From: JBKBRC01 sp046292345
GTDB lineage: Bacteria; Bacteroidota; Rhodothermia; Rhodothermales; Rubricoccaceae
Length of the DNA: 64,000 nt
Direction: 5' to 3'
Assembly: GCA_046292345.1 (NCBI GenBank)
Contig: JBKBRC010000002.1
Location: forward strand, 85,120 to 149,119
The notes beneath the pieces were generated by a model. It was not told the origin of the DNA and did no database searches. It was given only the letters and a program-made list of their open reading frames with translations. Positions 51,323 through 62,763 of this stretch are shown in pieces. Numbering within the stretch: position 1 is the first letter of the stretch; each line of letters starts with the position of its first letter. The translations under genes were made by a program, and so were the position numbers.

Positions 51323-52111
51323 GTGACGCTCTTCGTCTCCGACCTCCATCTCGGCCGCGGCTCGAGCGCGCAGACGCGCGCTGCCGAGCGCGACTTCGCA
51401 GCGCTGCTCGAGGCGCACGAGGATGCGCTCCTGGGCGAGGGGCAGCTCGTGCTCCTGGGCGACGTCTTCAACCACTACATCGAGTACCGCCACCTCGTGC
51501 CTCGCGTGGCGGTGCGCCTGGCAGGCCTGCTCGCGCAGTGGGCTGCCCGCGGCGCACGCATCACGTACGTGACAGGCAACCGCGACCTGTGGCACCTCGA
51601 CTTCTTCGAGCGCGAGATCGGCGTGCGCCTCGTGCGCCACGGCGCGCCGGCCGTACTGGAAGGGCACCGCACGTATATTGCCCACGGCGACGGCTTCGTA
51701 CCGTCGGAACGGGTCTACAACCGCCTCCAGCCGCTTTTTCGCAGCTCTGCCATGGCCCAGCTTTTCCGGATGGGGCTGCCCGGCGATAGCGCCTACGGCT
51801 TCGCGCAGTGGGTGGCACGCCGCTTCGGCACCGACGGCGTACCGCAGGCGCGCGCCGCAGCGGAAGTCCGCGCCGCCGCCGCCCGCCTGCTCGCCCGGCC
51901 GGACGTGGACCTGGCCATCCTCGGCCACAGCCACACGGCCGTGTGCGAGGCTCTCCCCGGTGGGACGTACCTCAACACGGGGTACTGGTTCGGCGCGCGC
52001 CACTTCGCGTGCCTGACGCCTGAGGGTCCGGCCCTCTTCCGCTGGACCGGCACCGGGGCCGAGCCCCTTCCCGGCTCCCTCGCGCCGGCGCCCCTCACCG
52101 CGGCGTCCTGA
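51323..52111 (+). CDS. lpxH: UDP-2,3-diacylglucosamine diphosphatase (LpxH-like metallophosphoesterase)
   Basis: This 262-residue calcineurin-like phosphoesterase hydrolyses UDP-2,3-diacylglucosamine to lipid X in lipid A synthesis. The motifs are FVSDLHLG, LVLLGDVFN, VTGNRDLW, YIAHGDGF and AILGHSHTA, in the order and spacing of LpxH. I chose GTG 51323 (VTLFVSDLHLG), because the longer frame to 51140 encodes a low-complexity segment that places the first metal motif unusually far in. A short C-terminal Pro/Ala tail follows LNTGYWFGAR. A related ligand is possible, but the motif set and length favour LpxH. It is 39 bp upstream of a penicillin-binding protein gene. Confidence 0.85.
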   Translation: MTLFVSDLHLGRGSSAQTRAAERDFAALLEAHEDALLGEGQLVLLGDVFNHYIEYRHLVPRVAVRLAGLLAQWAARGARITYVTGNRDLWHLDFFEREIGVRLVRHGAPAVLEGHRTYIAHGDGFVPSERVYNRLQPLFRSSAMAQLFRMGLPGDSAYGFAQWVARRFGTDGVPQARAAAEVRAAAARLLARPDVDLAILGHSHTAVCEALPGGTYLNTGYWFGARHFACLTPEGPALFRWTGTGAEPLPGSLAPAPLTAAS

Positions 52112-52150
52112 CCTCCGCCTGCTCAGCCCTCGGGACGCTCCCGAGCCCGC

Positions 52151-54937
52151 ATGGACGACAAGACTTATTCCGACGAAGAGCTTTCCCGCTTTTTCCGCTC
52201 GCCCGGTGAGCGTCGTGCGGCCCGTCCGTCTGCGCCCCCTTCCAGCGGCCCCTCGCCCGATGCGCCTCCCCCCCGCAGCGACGACGAACTCGCGGCGTTC
52301 TTCGGGGTCTCCTCCGAGGCGCGGGGCCGTGGCACCGCGCCCGGAGCGGACACGCGCGCTCTCTCCCCGGCCGACGAGGAGCTCGCGCGCTTCTTCGGCT
52401 CGCCGGATGTTTCCGGCGACGGCGCGTCCTCACCCGCGCCGCCGCCGCCTGTGGCGCGCCCGTCGCATCGCGTGGCGCTCCAGCGCGCGGCGCCGCCGCG
52501 CCCACCCGCGGAGCCTCCTGCACCGCCAGCAGACCCGGTCAAGCGTCTCACCTACCGCGTGCTCGCCGGCACGCTCGGCCTGATCGGCATCGGGGCCACG
52601 CTCGCCGTGGCTGTCCTGGCGTGGTTCTCGCGTGACCTGCCCTCGCTCGACCAGATCGAGAATCCGCGCAACCTGCTCGCCACGGTCGTCTATACCGCCG
52701 ACAACCAGGAGCTCGCGCGTTACTACGCCGGCGAGAACCGCACGTGGGTGCCGCTCTCTGACATCTCGCCGCACGTCATCAACGCCCTGCTCGCCACCGA
52801 GGACCGCCAGTTCTACGACCACTGGGGCGTGCACCTGCGCCGTACGCTGCAGGCGCCCATCTCGGTCTTGCAGGGCCGGCCTCAGGGCGGCTCGACCGTC
52901 ACGCAGCAGCTCGCACGCAACCTCTACCGCGAGCAGGTCCGCTTCTCCCAGGGGGACCGCTCGGTCGTGCGCAAGATCAAGGAGATCCTGACGGCCGTGC
53001 GCATCGAGCGCATCTATACCAAGGACGAGATCCTCGAGGCGTACCTCAACACGGTCCCGTTCCTCTACAACGCCTACGGCATCGAGTCGGCGTCGCAGAC
53101 GTACTTCAACAAGCCGGCCAAGGAACTCGCGCCCGAGGAGGCCGCCGTGCTCGTGGGCATGCTGGCGGCCAACACGTTCTTCGACCCGGTGCGCAACCCT
53201 GAGAACTCGCGGCAGCGGCGCAACGTCGTGCTCGCGAACATGGAGAACCAGGGCTATCTGACGCGCGCCGAGTTCGAGCGGCTGCGCGAGCAGCCCATCG
53301 CGCTCGAGTTCCGCGCGTACTCGCACGAAGACAACCTCGCGCCGCACTTTGCCGAGGTGCTCCGCCTGTGGTTCCGCGACTGGTGCGCCGCCAACGGCTA
53401 CGACCCGTACTCGGATGGGCTCGTCATCCGCACCACCATCGACAGCCGCATGCAGCAGCTTGCGACCGAGGCCGTCGTGGAGCAGATGGAGGGCCTGCAG
53501 GCCGTCGTGGACTACGAGTGGAGCGGGCGCGGCTCGGTCGGCTCGCCCGAGGCGGCCCTGCGCATCATGCGCACCGGCAACGTGCAGCCCTTCAGCATGT
53601 GGTGGAGCCGCAACCGCGCCATCGTGGACGAATACATCCGCAGCACGCCGCGCTACCAGGCGCTCGTCAGCGCCGGCGCCACGCGCGAGGCGGCCACGGC
53701 GCAGCTGCGCCAGGACGCGGCCTTCATGGACTCGCTCCGCGCCGACAAGACGCGCCTCGAGGCCGGCCTCGTCGCCATCGAGCCCGCCACGGGCGCCGTC
53801 AAGGCGTGGGTGGGCGGGCGCGACTACGTGCTCGACAAGTTCGACCACGTAGGGCAGGCCCGCCGGCAGGCCGGCTCCACGTTCAAGCTGTTCGCCTATG
53901 CCGCCGCGTTCGACAACGGCTTCTCGCCGCAGTCGACGGCGCTCGACGCGCCGTTCTCGTGGGGAGACTGGTCGCCGCGCAACGCGGGCAGTTACAGCGG
54001 CAACATCACGCTCGCCAACGCGCTCAAGTTCTCCAAGAACACCGTCGCGGCGCGCGTGACGAAGCACTTTGGCGCGCGCGAGGTGAAGAAGTACGCCGAG
54101 GAGATGGGCATCCGCAGCCCCGTCGAGGAGGTCCGCTCGATCGCGCTCGGCGTCTCCGACGTGACACTGCTCGAGATGACGAACGCCTACGCCGTCGTGG
54201 CCAACTACGGCGTCTACAACGGCCCGAGCCGCGAGGCCGGCACGCCGCGCACCAACGACTACCCGCCGCACATCATTCAGGCCGTCTCACGCATCGAGGA
54301 CCGCTACGGCAACGTGATCGCGGACTTCACGCCGACCGGCCGCGAGGTCATCAGCCCGTCCTCAGCCTACGTCCTCTTCGACGTCATGCGCGGCGTCGTC
54401 TCGGGCGGCGGCACCGCTGGCTGGCTCAACAGCCGCTTCCCGGCCACGCGCGGGCTCGACCTCTCGGGCAAGACCGGCACGACGCAGGAGAGCGGCGACG
54501 GCTGGTTTATCGTGATGCACCCCGACCTTGTTGTGGGCTCCTGGACGGGATTCAACGACCGCCGTATCACCTTCCGCTCGATGTACTGGGGACAGGGCGG
54601 CCACACGGCCCTGCTCAACGTAGGCGCGTTCCTGCAGAAGCTGCAGACGGAGGGCGGCGAGAGCGTCCGCCTCGATCCCGCCCGGCGCCTCGCGCCACCG
54701 GAGAACTACGCCCCGCCGGCGCGCATCGGCCGCATCGGCGGTGGGTCGGACGGCGGCTCGTTCGCCCCGGGCACGACGCGACGCCGGGCGCCGGGCGAGG
54801 CCGGCGGGGGATCGGACGAAGAACGCCCGGCGCGCGACCTCATCCGCCGCTTCCAAGAGCTCGACCGCGCGCGCTCGGGCGGCGGCGAGGCCCCGGCCGA
54901 GCAGCGCCCGAGCAGCGGCGGGCGCATCGCGTGGTGA
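52151..54937 (+). CDS. Class A penicillin-binding protein (transglycosylase/transpeptidase) with repeated cytoplasmic motif
   Basis: This 928-residue PBP1A-type enzyme polymerises and cross-links peptidoglycan. The N-terminal about 135 residues are cytoplasmic and contain three copies of a short motif: SDEELSRFFRSP (7-18), SDDELAAFFGVS (43-54) and ADEELARFFGSP (74-85), joined by Pro/Ala-rich linkers. One helix (about 138-159) follows. The GT51 domain has LLATEDRQFYDHWGV, GGSTVTQQLARN and EILEAYLNTVPF. The transpeptidase domain has the active Ser in RRQAGSTFKLF (SxxK), FSKNTV (SxN) and SGKTGTTQ (KTG). A Gly/Arg/Pro-rich tail ends the protein. It is preceded by the LpxH-like gene and followed by a hairpin. 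Confidence 0.94.
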   Translation: MDDKTYSDEELSRFFRSPGERRAARPSAPPSSGPSPDAPPPRSDDELAAFFGVSSEARGRGTAPGADTRALSPADEELARFFGSPDVSGDGASSPAPPPPVARPSHRVALQRAAPPRPPAEPPAPPADPVKRLTYRVLAGTLGLIGIGATLAVAVLAWFSRDLPSLDQIENPRNLLATVVYTADNQELARYYAGENRTWVPLSDISPHVINALLATEDRQFYDHWGVHLRRTLQAPISVLQGRPQGGSTVTQQLARNLYREQVRFSQGDRSVVRKIKEILTAVRIERIYTKDEILEAYLNTVPFLYNAYGIESASQTYFNKPAKELAPEEAAVLVGMLAANTFFDPVRNPENSRQRRNVVLANMENQGYLTRAEFERLREQPIALEFRAYSHEDNLAPHFAEVLRLWFRDWCAANGYDPYSDGLVIRTTIDSRMQQLATEAVVEQMEGLQAVVDYEWSGRGSVGSPEAALRIMRTGNVQPFSMWWSRNRAIVDEYIRSTPRYQALVSAGATREAATAQLRQDAAFMDSLRADKTRLEAGLVAIEPATGAVKAWVGGRDYVLDKFDHVGQARRQAGSTFKLFAYAAAFDNGFSPQSTALDAPFSWGDWSPRNAGSYSGNITLANALKFSKNTVAARVTKHFGAREVKKYAEEMGIRSPVEEVRSIALGVSDVTLLEMTNAYAVVANYGVYNGPSREAGTPRTNDYPPHIIQAVSRIEDRYGNVIADFTPTGREVISPSSAYVLFDVMRGVVSGGGTAGWLNSRFPATRGLDLSGKTGTTQESGDGWFIVMHPDLVVGSWTGFNDRRITFRSMYWGQGGHTALLNVGAFLQKLQTEGGESVRLDPARRLAPPENYAPPARIGRIGGGSDGGSFAPGTTRRRAPGEAGGGSDEERPARDLIRRFQELDRARSGGGEAPAEQRPSSGGRIAW

Positions 54938-55002
54938 CACGACGCGCATAGCCGCGGAACCGGCGAGACCTGCCTCCATCATCACGGAGCCAGTCATCGG
55001 GG

Positions 55003-55040
55003 CACCGTGCCTGCACGAGGGCATCGCTGCAGGCACGGTG
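55003..55040 (+). terminator. Hairpin after the penicillin-binding protein gene
   Basis: A perfect 13-bp stem (CACCGTGCCTGCA 55003-55015 with TGCAGGCACGGTG 55028-55040, 12-nt loop) lies 65 bp past the stop of the penicillin-binding protein gene. The downstream sequence (gccggctctta) has no clean U-run, so it may be a weak terminator or an mRNA-stabilising structure. Confidence 0.5.
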
Positions 55041-55144
55041 GCCGGCTCTTAGCACCTCCGCCCGCCCGCTCAACGGTGCACCGAGCTCGGAACAAGGCCC
55101 AGGGCTACAGGTCCGAAGCAGCGGTTTTTACGCCCCCTCTTTCC

Positions 55145-55609
55145 ATGCCCGCCCGCCTCGGCCATCTCCGCCTCGACGTCGCCGATCTCGCCCGTGCGGT
55201 CGCGTTCTACACCGAGGCGCTCGGCCTGCGCGTGCACGAACGCGCGACGGACGACGAGAGCCACTACGCTTTTCTGGAAGACGGCGGCGGCGCGCACCAT
55301 TGCCTCGTCCTGCGGCAGGCACGCGACGCCTCGGGCACGCCGCTTCCGGAGCCGACCAGGCTGGACCACTTCGCCTTCGAGGTAGCAGACGAGGCCGACC
55401 TGCTCGCCTTCGTCAAGCGCCTCGAGCAGATGGGCGTCGAGACCGACCTGCAGGAGGCCGGCATCGCGTGGCAGTGCTACTTCCGCGACCCGGAGGGCAA
55501 CCGCCTCGAACTTTACTGCGACCGGCGCCAGGCCGAGGGCGGCCGGCCGCTCTGGCACGGCATCCAGGAGAATCTGACACGCGCCGCGCTCGAGCGCGGC
55601 GTGGCCTGA
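55145..55609 (+). CDS. VOC (glyoxalase/dioxygenase superfamily) protein
   Basis: This 154-residue protein has two beta-alpha-beta-beta-beta halves: GHLRLDVADLARAVAFYTEALGL and RLDHFAFEVADEADLLAFVKRLEQMG (each in part). The ending YFRDPEGNRLELYCDR has the usual metal-ligand Glu, and His residues near the start of each half complete a metal site. It is probably a small cytosolic dioxygenase- or lyase-like enzyme; the substrate is not assignable. The start ATG 55145 opens directly at the first strand. The stop codon is embedded in the first unit of a 17-bp tandem repeat array. Confidence 0.85.
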   Translation: MPARLGHLRLDVADLARAVAFYTEALGLRVHERATDDESHYAFLEDGGGAHHCLVLRQARDASGTPLPEPTRLDHFAFEVADEADLLAFVKRLEQMGVETDLQEAGIAWQCYFRDPEGNRLELYCDRRQAEGGRPLWHGIQENLTRAALERGVA

Positions 55610-55671
55610 GGCGCGGCGTGGCCTGAGGCGCGGCGTGGCCTGAGGCGCGGCGTGGCCTGAGGCGCGGCGTG
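55594..55671. repeat. 17-bp tandem repeat array spanning the VOC gene stop codon
   Basis: Four perfect copies of gcgcggcgtggcctgag (55594-55610, 55611-55627, 55628-55644, 55645-55661) and a partial fifth to 55671. Copy 1 contains the stop codon of the VOC gene. Because 17 is not a multiple of three, gain or loss of units would not change the protein. Confidence 0.93.
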
Positions 55672-55705
55672 CGCTCTCGCGGCCAGCGTCCGGCGTCGTA
55701 CGCTC

Positions 55706-56689
55706 TTACAGCCAGCCCTCAGCGCGGTACCACGCCACCGTCTCGCGCATCCCCTCACGCAGGCTCACCGCAGGCGCGTAGCCCAGCAAGCGTGCCGCCT
55801 TCGCAGAGGACGCCAGCCATGCCTCGGCCGCCTCAGCCGCCTTCTCGCGGTTGAGCGGCGGGTAGCGTCCGGCCAGGCGCCCTACGCCCTCGACGAGCGC
55901 GCCGATGGGGCGCACGAGTACCGGCGCGACCGGCACGCGCAGCACCCTGTGCCCGAGCGCCTCTGCCACGGCCGCGTGGATCTCGTCCCAGGCATAGCCA
56001 TGCGCGCCGCCCAGGAAGAATGTCTCCCCCGCCGCCGCCTCAGCCTCGGCCGCCGCGAGCAGGCCCGCGACGAGGTCGCGCACGTAGACCAGATCGAGGC
56101 GTGGCGTGCGGCCGTCGCCCACGACGGGAAAGACGCGCTGCCGGTCGGCCGTGCGGATCATCGTGAAGATGTCCGTCTCACGAGGGCCGTAGACGGCCGG
56201 CGGGCGCACGACGGTTGTGTACGGCGCGAGCGCGTGCGCGGCCACGGCCGCCTCCATGCGCGCCTTGGAGCGGCCGTAGGCCGAGATGGGCCGGAGGGGC
56301 GCGGCCTCGGTCAGCGGCGTGGCCCCGCTCGGTCCGACGGCCGCGAGCGACGACGTGACGACGACGCGGCGGAGCGGGCTGCCGGCGCCAAGCGCCTCGG
56401 CGGCCGCATCGAGCAGGCGCACCGTCCCCTCCACGTTGGCCCGCTCGAGCGCCGCCGCGTCCGGCGCGCGCGTCAGTCCTGCGATGTGGAAGACGACGTC
56501 GGCGCCGCGGAGGCCCTCCCGGAGCGCCTCGACGTCGAACAGGTCTCCGCGCACAGTCTGGACAGGCTGACCGCGCAGCCACCTGGCATCGGTTCGGACG
56601 AGCGCGCGTACGGCCGCGCCACGGGCCAGCAGCGCCTCGGCGAGGTGGCTGCCGACGAAGCCGGTGCCTCCGGTCAGGAAGACGGTCAT
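55706..56689 (-). CDS. NAD(P)-dependent epimerase/dehydratase (extended SDR)
   Basis: This 327-residue Rossmann-fold enzyme has the dinucleotide motif FLTGGTGFVGSHLAEALLARG (in part, GGTGFVGSH), the catalytic YGRSKARME (YxxxK), and VVRPPAVYGPRETD after it. The layout matches the dihydroflavonol-4-reductase/hopanoid-associated sugar epimerase group of atypical SDRs. The actual substrate cannot be read from the sequence. It is encoded alone, convergent with the VOC gene and divergent from a small membrane protein gene. Confidence 0.9.
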   Translation of the reverse strand: MTVFLTGGTGFVGSHLAEALLARGAAVRALVRTDARWLRGQPVQTVRGDLFDVEALREGLRGADVVFHIAGLTRAPDAAALERANVEGTVRLLDAAAEALGAGSPLRRVVVTSSLAAVGPSGATPLTEAAPLRPISAYGRSKARMEAAVAAHALAPYTTVVRPPAVYGPRETDIFTMIRTADRQRVFPVVGDGRTPRLDLVYVRDLVAGLLAAAEAEAAAGETFFLGGAHGYAWDEIHAAVAEALGHRVLRVPVAPVLVRPIGALVEGVGRLAGRYPPLNREKAAEAAEAWLASSAKAARLLGYAPAVSLREGMRETVAWYRAEGWL

Positions 56690-56830
56690 TGTGAAGGAGG
56701 CGCGCGCGAAGGAGGAGCGCCAAGCTACTCCGGGCGAGACGGCATCTGGAAGGGATCCGCGCCACGCTGCGGACGCTCTAAAAGGCCCCCTCGCTCATCA
56801 CGCCCTCTCTCGCTCGCCCTTCTTCTCTCC

Positions 56831-57250
56831 ATGGCTGCTGCTGCGTTTTTCTCGTTTCTCTTCGCCGCCGGCATCGGCGGCTTCATGGCCTACCTGCACT
56901 TCCGCGGGCAACCCTCGGGCACGGCCATGGGCATCATCCACGGCGTGTTCGTCGCCATCGGGTTTGCGTTTCTGCTCGCGGGCCTGTGGTTCGTGGACGA
57001 CGCGGGCCGGGGCTGGTGGCTCGTGGCTGCGTTCCTGGCCACCGCGGCCGGCGGCAGCTATCTCTGGATGCGCCAACGTAAGGGCGAACCTTGGCCCGGC
57101 CTCGTCCTGATCGCACACGGCGCCGCGGCCCTCCTCTCAATCGTGCTGCTCGGGCTGTGGCTCTTCCCCGCTAACCCGAGCCCGCCGGCCAGCGAGGCCC
57201 CGCTCGGCCCTACGCAGGCGCCGACCGACATGCGCGAGGCTACCCCCTGA
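56831..57250 (+). CDS. Small four-helix membrane protein, unknown function
   Basis: This 139-residue protein has four hydrophobic segments (AAAFFSFLFAAGIGGFMAYL, IIHGVFVAIGFAFLLAGLWF, WWLVAAFLATAAGGSYLWM, LVLIAHGAAALLSIVLLGLWL) and a Pro-rich tail. Two His residues within helices (IIHGVF, IAHGAA) are notable. I do not recognise the family. The start ATG 56831 begins directly at the first helix. It is followed closely by the 3' end of a convergent lipoprotein gene. Confidence 0.65.
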   Translation: MAAAAFFSFLFAAGIGGFMAYLHFRGQPSGTAMGIIHGVFVAIGFAFLLAGLWFVDDAGRGWWLVAAFLATAAGGSYLWMRQRKGEPWPGLVLIAHGAAALLSIVLLGLWLFPANPSPPASEAPLGPTQAPTDMREATP

Positions 57251-57291
57251 CCCGCCTCCCGACGGCGTCCGGTGTCCTCCGACGGGCAGGC

Positions 57292-57954
57292 TTACTCAAA
57301 GCCCCAGGGCGGCGGCGGCGGCGCGACGGGCCGCGAAAAATCGAACTGGACACGGAAGCGACGGTCCGTGCCCTCGCGGCGCAGGGCGTAGCTGTAGTAG
57401 CGGCCCGGCTCGATCTCCACCGTCCACACGTTGGTAGCCGCGGCTGGAATCAGGGTCGCCGTGTAAGCATCGGCCGGGAATTCCTGCCGCGTGGCCGTGC
57501 CGGTCGTAGCCGTGTCGCCCCCGTACTGCGTAATCGCGTCTTCCGAGCCGTCCTCGTGTCGGTGGTCGTGCTTGAGACGCAGCCCCGCCTCAGTGCGCGT
57601 GAATACCCACGTCCGCGACCGGTCGTCGCCGACGTGGAACGGCACGCGGATCTCGCGCTCGGAGCACTCGCGGACGTGCATGACGAGGCGGCGCCCGGCA
57701 AACGTGGTGTCGGTAGGCGTCAGCGGCGTCGTGATCTCGCCCTCGAAGGCCTGTCCGCAGAGCGCGTACAGGTTGCGCCAGAACACGGCCTGCGGTCCCG
57801 CGATGGCGCCGATGGCACCGATGGCGCCGCCCGCCGCTGCCGGGGACTCGCCGGGAGCCGTCGGTGACGACGCGCCGGCGCAGCCGGTCAGCCAGAGCGC
57901 GCCGCCACACGCGGCCACGAGGGAGAAAGAGCGAAAGAGGGACGAGAGACGCAT
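57292..57954 (-). CDS. Predicted lipoprotein, unknown function
   Basis: This 220-residue protein starts at ATG 57954. It has the signal SLVAACGGALWLTGC (lipobox LTGC) and a short GAIGAIGAI stretch. The conserved-looking body contains QAVFWRNLYALCGQAFEGEI (cited in full), VMHVRECSEREIRVPFHVGDDRSRTWV (in part) and GLRLKHDHRHEDG, with a Pro-rich end (PVAPPPPPWGFE). The HDHRHEDG segment might bind metal. This resembles a family of secreted hypothetical proteins in proteobacteria and Bacteroidota, but I cannot assign a function. Confidence 0.7.
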   Translation of the reverse strand: MRLSSLFRSFSLVAACGGALWLTGCAGASSPTAPGESPAAAGGAIGAIGAIAGPQAVFWRNLYALCGQAFEGEITTPLTPTDTTFAGRRLVMHVRECSEREIRVPFHVGDDRSRTWVFTRTEAGLRLKHDHRHEDGSEDAITQYGGDTATTGTATRQEFPADAYTATLIPAAATNVWTVEIEPGRYYSYALRREGTDRRFRVQFDFSRPVAPPPPPWGFE

Positions 57955-58146
57955 GAGTCCAGAGGCTTGAGGGTGCGGCACGCGGACGGCCGGGGGTCCC
58001 AACTGCCTGGCGGCGGCCGGCCCGGAGGCAAGAACGTCGCCGGGCATGCAGGAAGCATACGAACGCCCGCCCGCAGCGACCGCCCGAACCGCCAGACGTC
58101 GCCGTCGTTTCAGCGCCTCCCCTCTCACTTTTTACCCCATCAGGCA

Positions 58147-58557
58147 ATGCGCTATTTCTTGCTTCTCGCTCTGACGGCCTCGCTCGTGGCCTGTCGGAAC
58201 GACCGCACCAACGTGACGACCACCGACGGCACCAGCACGGCGGGCAACTATGTCGAGCCGGCGCCCGGAACAACTACGACGCCCGGCATGACCACGACGC
58301 CCGGCACGAACACGATGCCTGGCGGCGCAGGCATGATGCCTGACGGCATGAGCGTCAGCGACGCGGCCGACCGCGTCGAGCGCGCGCTCGAAGACGACGT
58401 GGACCTGCGCCCGTTCGACCTCGACGCGGACGATGAGGGCAACGTGATCGTGCTCACGGGCAGCGTCTCGACCGACGCCCTCCGCCAGCGCGCAGAGCAG
58501 ATCGCCCGCGACACGGCTCCCGGCTTCACCATCGAGAACCGCGTCCGTCTCCGCTGA
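58147..58557 (+). CDS. BON-domain lipoprotein
   Basis: This 136-residue protein has a lipoprotein signal (FLLLALTASLVAC, Cys about 16), a Thr/Pro/Met-rich linker with repeats of TTTPGM, and one BON domain (about 68-136: DAADRVERALEDDVDLRPFDLD in part, GNVIVLTGSVSTDALRQRAEQIARD in part, ENRVRLR). BON domains are envelope modules thought to bind membranes or ligands, as in OsmY. It is divergent from the preceding lipoprotein gene and convergent with rlmD. Confidence 0.82.
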   Translation: MRYFLLLALTASLVACRNDRTNVTTTDGTSTAGNYVEPAPGTTTTPGMTTTPGTNTMPGGAGMMPDGMSVSDAADRVERALEDDVDLRPFDLDADDEGNVIVLTGSVSTDALRQRAEQIARDTAPGFTIENRVRLR

Positions 58558-58594
58558 TTCGGCGCCGCAATCCCGCGCGCGCCGAGGCCGGTCG

Positions 58595-60133
58595 TCAGGC
58601 GGTCTCGGCGCGCAGCGCGACAACGCTCTCCACGTGGTGCGTGTGCGGAAAGAGGTCTACCGGCTGCACGGCCGTGATGCGGTAGGCATCCGACGAGGCC
58701 TCGCGCAGCAACGCCAGGTCGCGCGCCTGCGTCTGCGGGTTGCAGCTCACGTAGACGAGCCGCCCGGGACGGAGCGCCGCCAGCTGCGCGACCACCTTCG
58801 GGTGCATGCCGGCGCGGGGCGGATCGACGACGAGCACGTCCGGATGGCCATGCGCCGCCACAAAGTCCGGCGTGAACAGACGGAGCATGTCGCCGGCGGC
58901 GAACGTGGCGTTGTGGATGCCGTTGGCGCGCGCGTTGGCGCGCGCGTTGGCCACGGCCTCCTCCACGAGCTCGACGCCCACCACGTGCCGCGCGTGCCGT
59001 GCGAGGTAGAGTGAGATCGTTCCGGCGCCGCAGTAGAGGTCGTAGACGAGGTCGTCCGGACGCAGCGCTGCGAACTCGGCTGCGATGCGGTAGAGCGTCT
59101 CCGCCTGCCGCGTGTTGGTCTGGAAGAACGCGTTCGGAGCGATCTCGAAGCGGAGCCCACCGATCTCGTCGTGCACGACGCCAGGGCCGAACACGACGTG
59201 CATCGCCTCCCCGAAGGCCGTCTGCGCCAGCCCGGAGTTGACCGTGTTGACGAGCGTGGTGGCCTCCGGAAACTCGGCGCGCAGCCAGTCCGCCAGGCGC
59301 GCCATGCGGTCCGCGTCGTACCGGCTCGTGACGAGGTTGACCATGCGCTCGGGCGTGCGCGCGGGCGTGCGCAGCACGAGGTGCCGGAGGAAGCCGCGCT
59401 GCTCGCGGGCGTGGTAGGCCGACCAGCCCTCGGCCCTGGCCAGCGCGCGCAATCCGTTGACGAGCCGCGTGCTCCATGCCGATTGCAGGTAGCACGCCTG
59501 CAGGTCCAGCACCTTGTCGAAGCGCCCCGGCACGTGCAGGCCGAGCGCGAAGTCGGTCTCGAACGCCTCGCCTGAGGCGATCTCGTCGTCGGTGAGCCAG
59601 CGCTGCGCCGCGAACGAGAACTCCATCTTGTTGCGGTAGAAGTAAGGCTGCCCGGCCTGCGCCGGCCCGAGCAAGGCGCGCTCCTCCGGCCCGGGCGGCT
59701 CGGCGTCCATGCCGAGCGTGGGGCGCACGGGCACGCTGCGCGCCGCCAGGTCGAACCCGCCCGTGTGGACGAGCGCGTCTTCCACCTGCTGCCGCTTCAT
59801 CTCGAGCTGCGCCGCGTAGGCCACCTGCTGCCACTTGCAGCCGCCGCATGCGCCGAAGTATTCGCAGCGCGGCGTCACGCGGAGCGGGCTCGGCAGGAGC
59901 ACCTCGAGGAGGCGCGCCTCGGCGAAGCGCCGCTTGCGCTTGAGCACGCGCGCGCGGACCTGGTCCCCGGGCACGGCGCCGGCCACGAAGACGACGTAGC
60001 CGCCGGCGCCCTCTCCTGGCAGGCGGGCGAGGCTTTTGCCGCGATCGGCAAATTTCTCCAGCACGAGTTCGATTTCGTCCCCCGGGCGGAGGCGGGAGAG
60101 GGCCGGGGCAGAAGGCGCGTCGGGGGAACGCAT
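58595..60133 (-). CDS. rlmD: 23S rRNA (uracil-5-)-methyltransferase, RlmD/RumA type
   Basis: This 512-residue SAM-dependent RNA methyltransferase has an N-terminal TRAM domain (GDEIELVLEKFADRGKSLAR in part, GAVPGDQVRARVLKRKRRFAEARL in part). An iron-sulfur cysteine cluster follows (CEYFGACGGCKWQ and a later Cys in LDLQACYLQ). The catalytic domain contains FFQTNTRQAETLY, VYDLYCGAGTISLYLA (SAM site), VVDPPRAGMHPK, and SCNPQTQARDL with the nucleophilic Cys. RlmD modifies U1939; RlmC/RlmCD-type specificity cannot be excluded. I chose ATG 60133, and the in-frame extension upstream is not conserved. A run of ARAN repeats (VANARANARANG) reflects a local 12-bp repeat. Confidence 0.9.
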   Translation of the reverse strand: MRSPDAPSAPALSRLRPGDEIELVLEKFADRGKSLARLPGEGAGGYVVFVAGAVPGDQVRARVLKRKRRFAEARLLEVLLPSPLRVTPRCEYFGACGGCKWQQVAYAAQLEMKRQQVEDALVHTGGFDLAARSVPVRPTLGMDAEPPGPEERALLGPAQAGQPYFYRNKMEFSFAAQRWLTDDEIASGEAFETDFALGLHVPGRFDKVLDLQACYLQSAWSTRLVNGLRALARAEGWSAYHAREQRGFLRHLVLRTPARTPERMVNLVTSRYDADRMARLADWLRAEFPEATTLVNTVNSGLAQTAFGEAMHVVFGPGVVHDEIGGLRFEIAPNAFFQTNTRQAETLYRIAAEFAALRPDDLVYDLYCGAGTISLYLARHARHVVGVELVEEAVANARANARANGIHNATFAAGDMLRLFTPDFVAAHGHPDVLVVDPPRAGMHPKVVAQLAALRPGRLVYVSCNPQTQARDLALLREASSDAYRITAVQPVDLFPHTHHVESVVALRAETA

Positions 60134-60267
60134 GGCAGCGGGGCGGGCGCAGAGGCACCATAACGGGAGCCTGTCAAGATAGCGGCCTTCGCCGCGCGCC
60201 TCCGGCGCGGCATTTGCGCCCTCGGGGCCGTTTCCGGCCCGCCCCGCGGCTTCCACCTCACCGACGC

Positions 60268-62763
<2,496 letters not shown>

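Noticed and set aside
55594..55671. Possible CRISPR array
   Set aside because: The units are 17 bp and contiguous, with no spacers and no cas genes in the window. The same reasoning rejects 38840-38902, 39956-40297 and 63880-63936.
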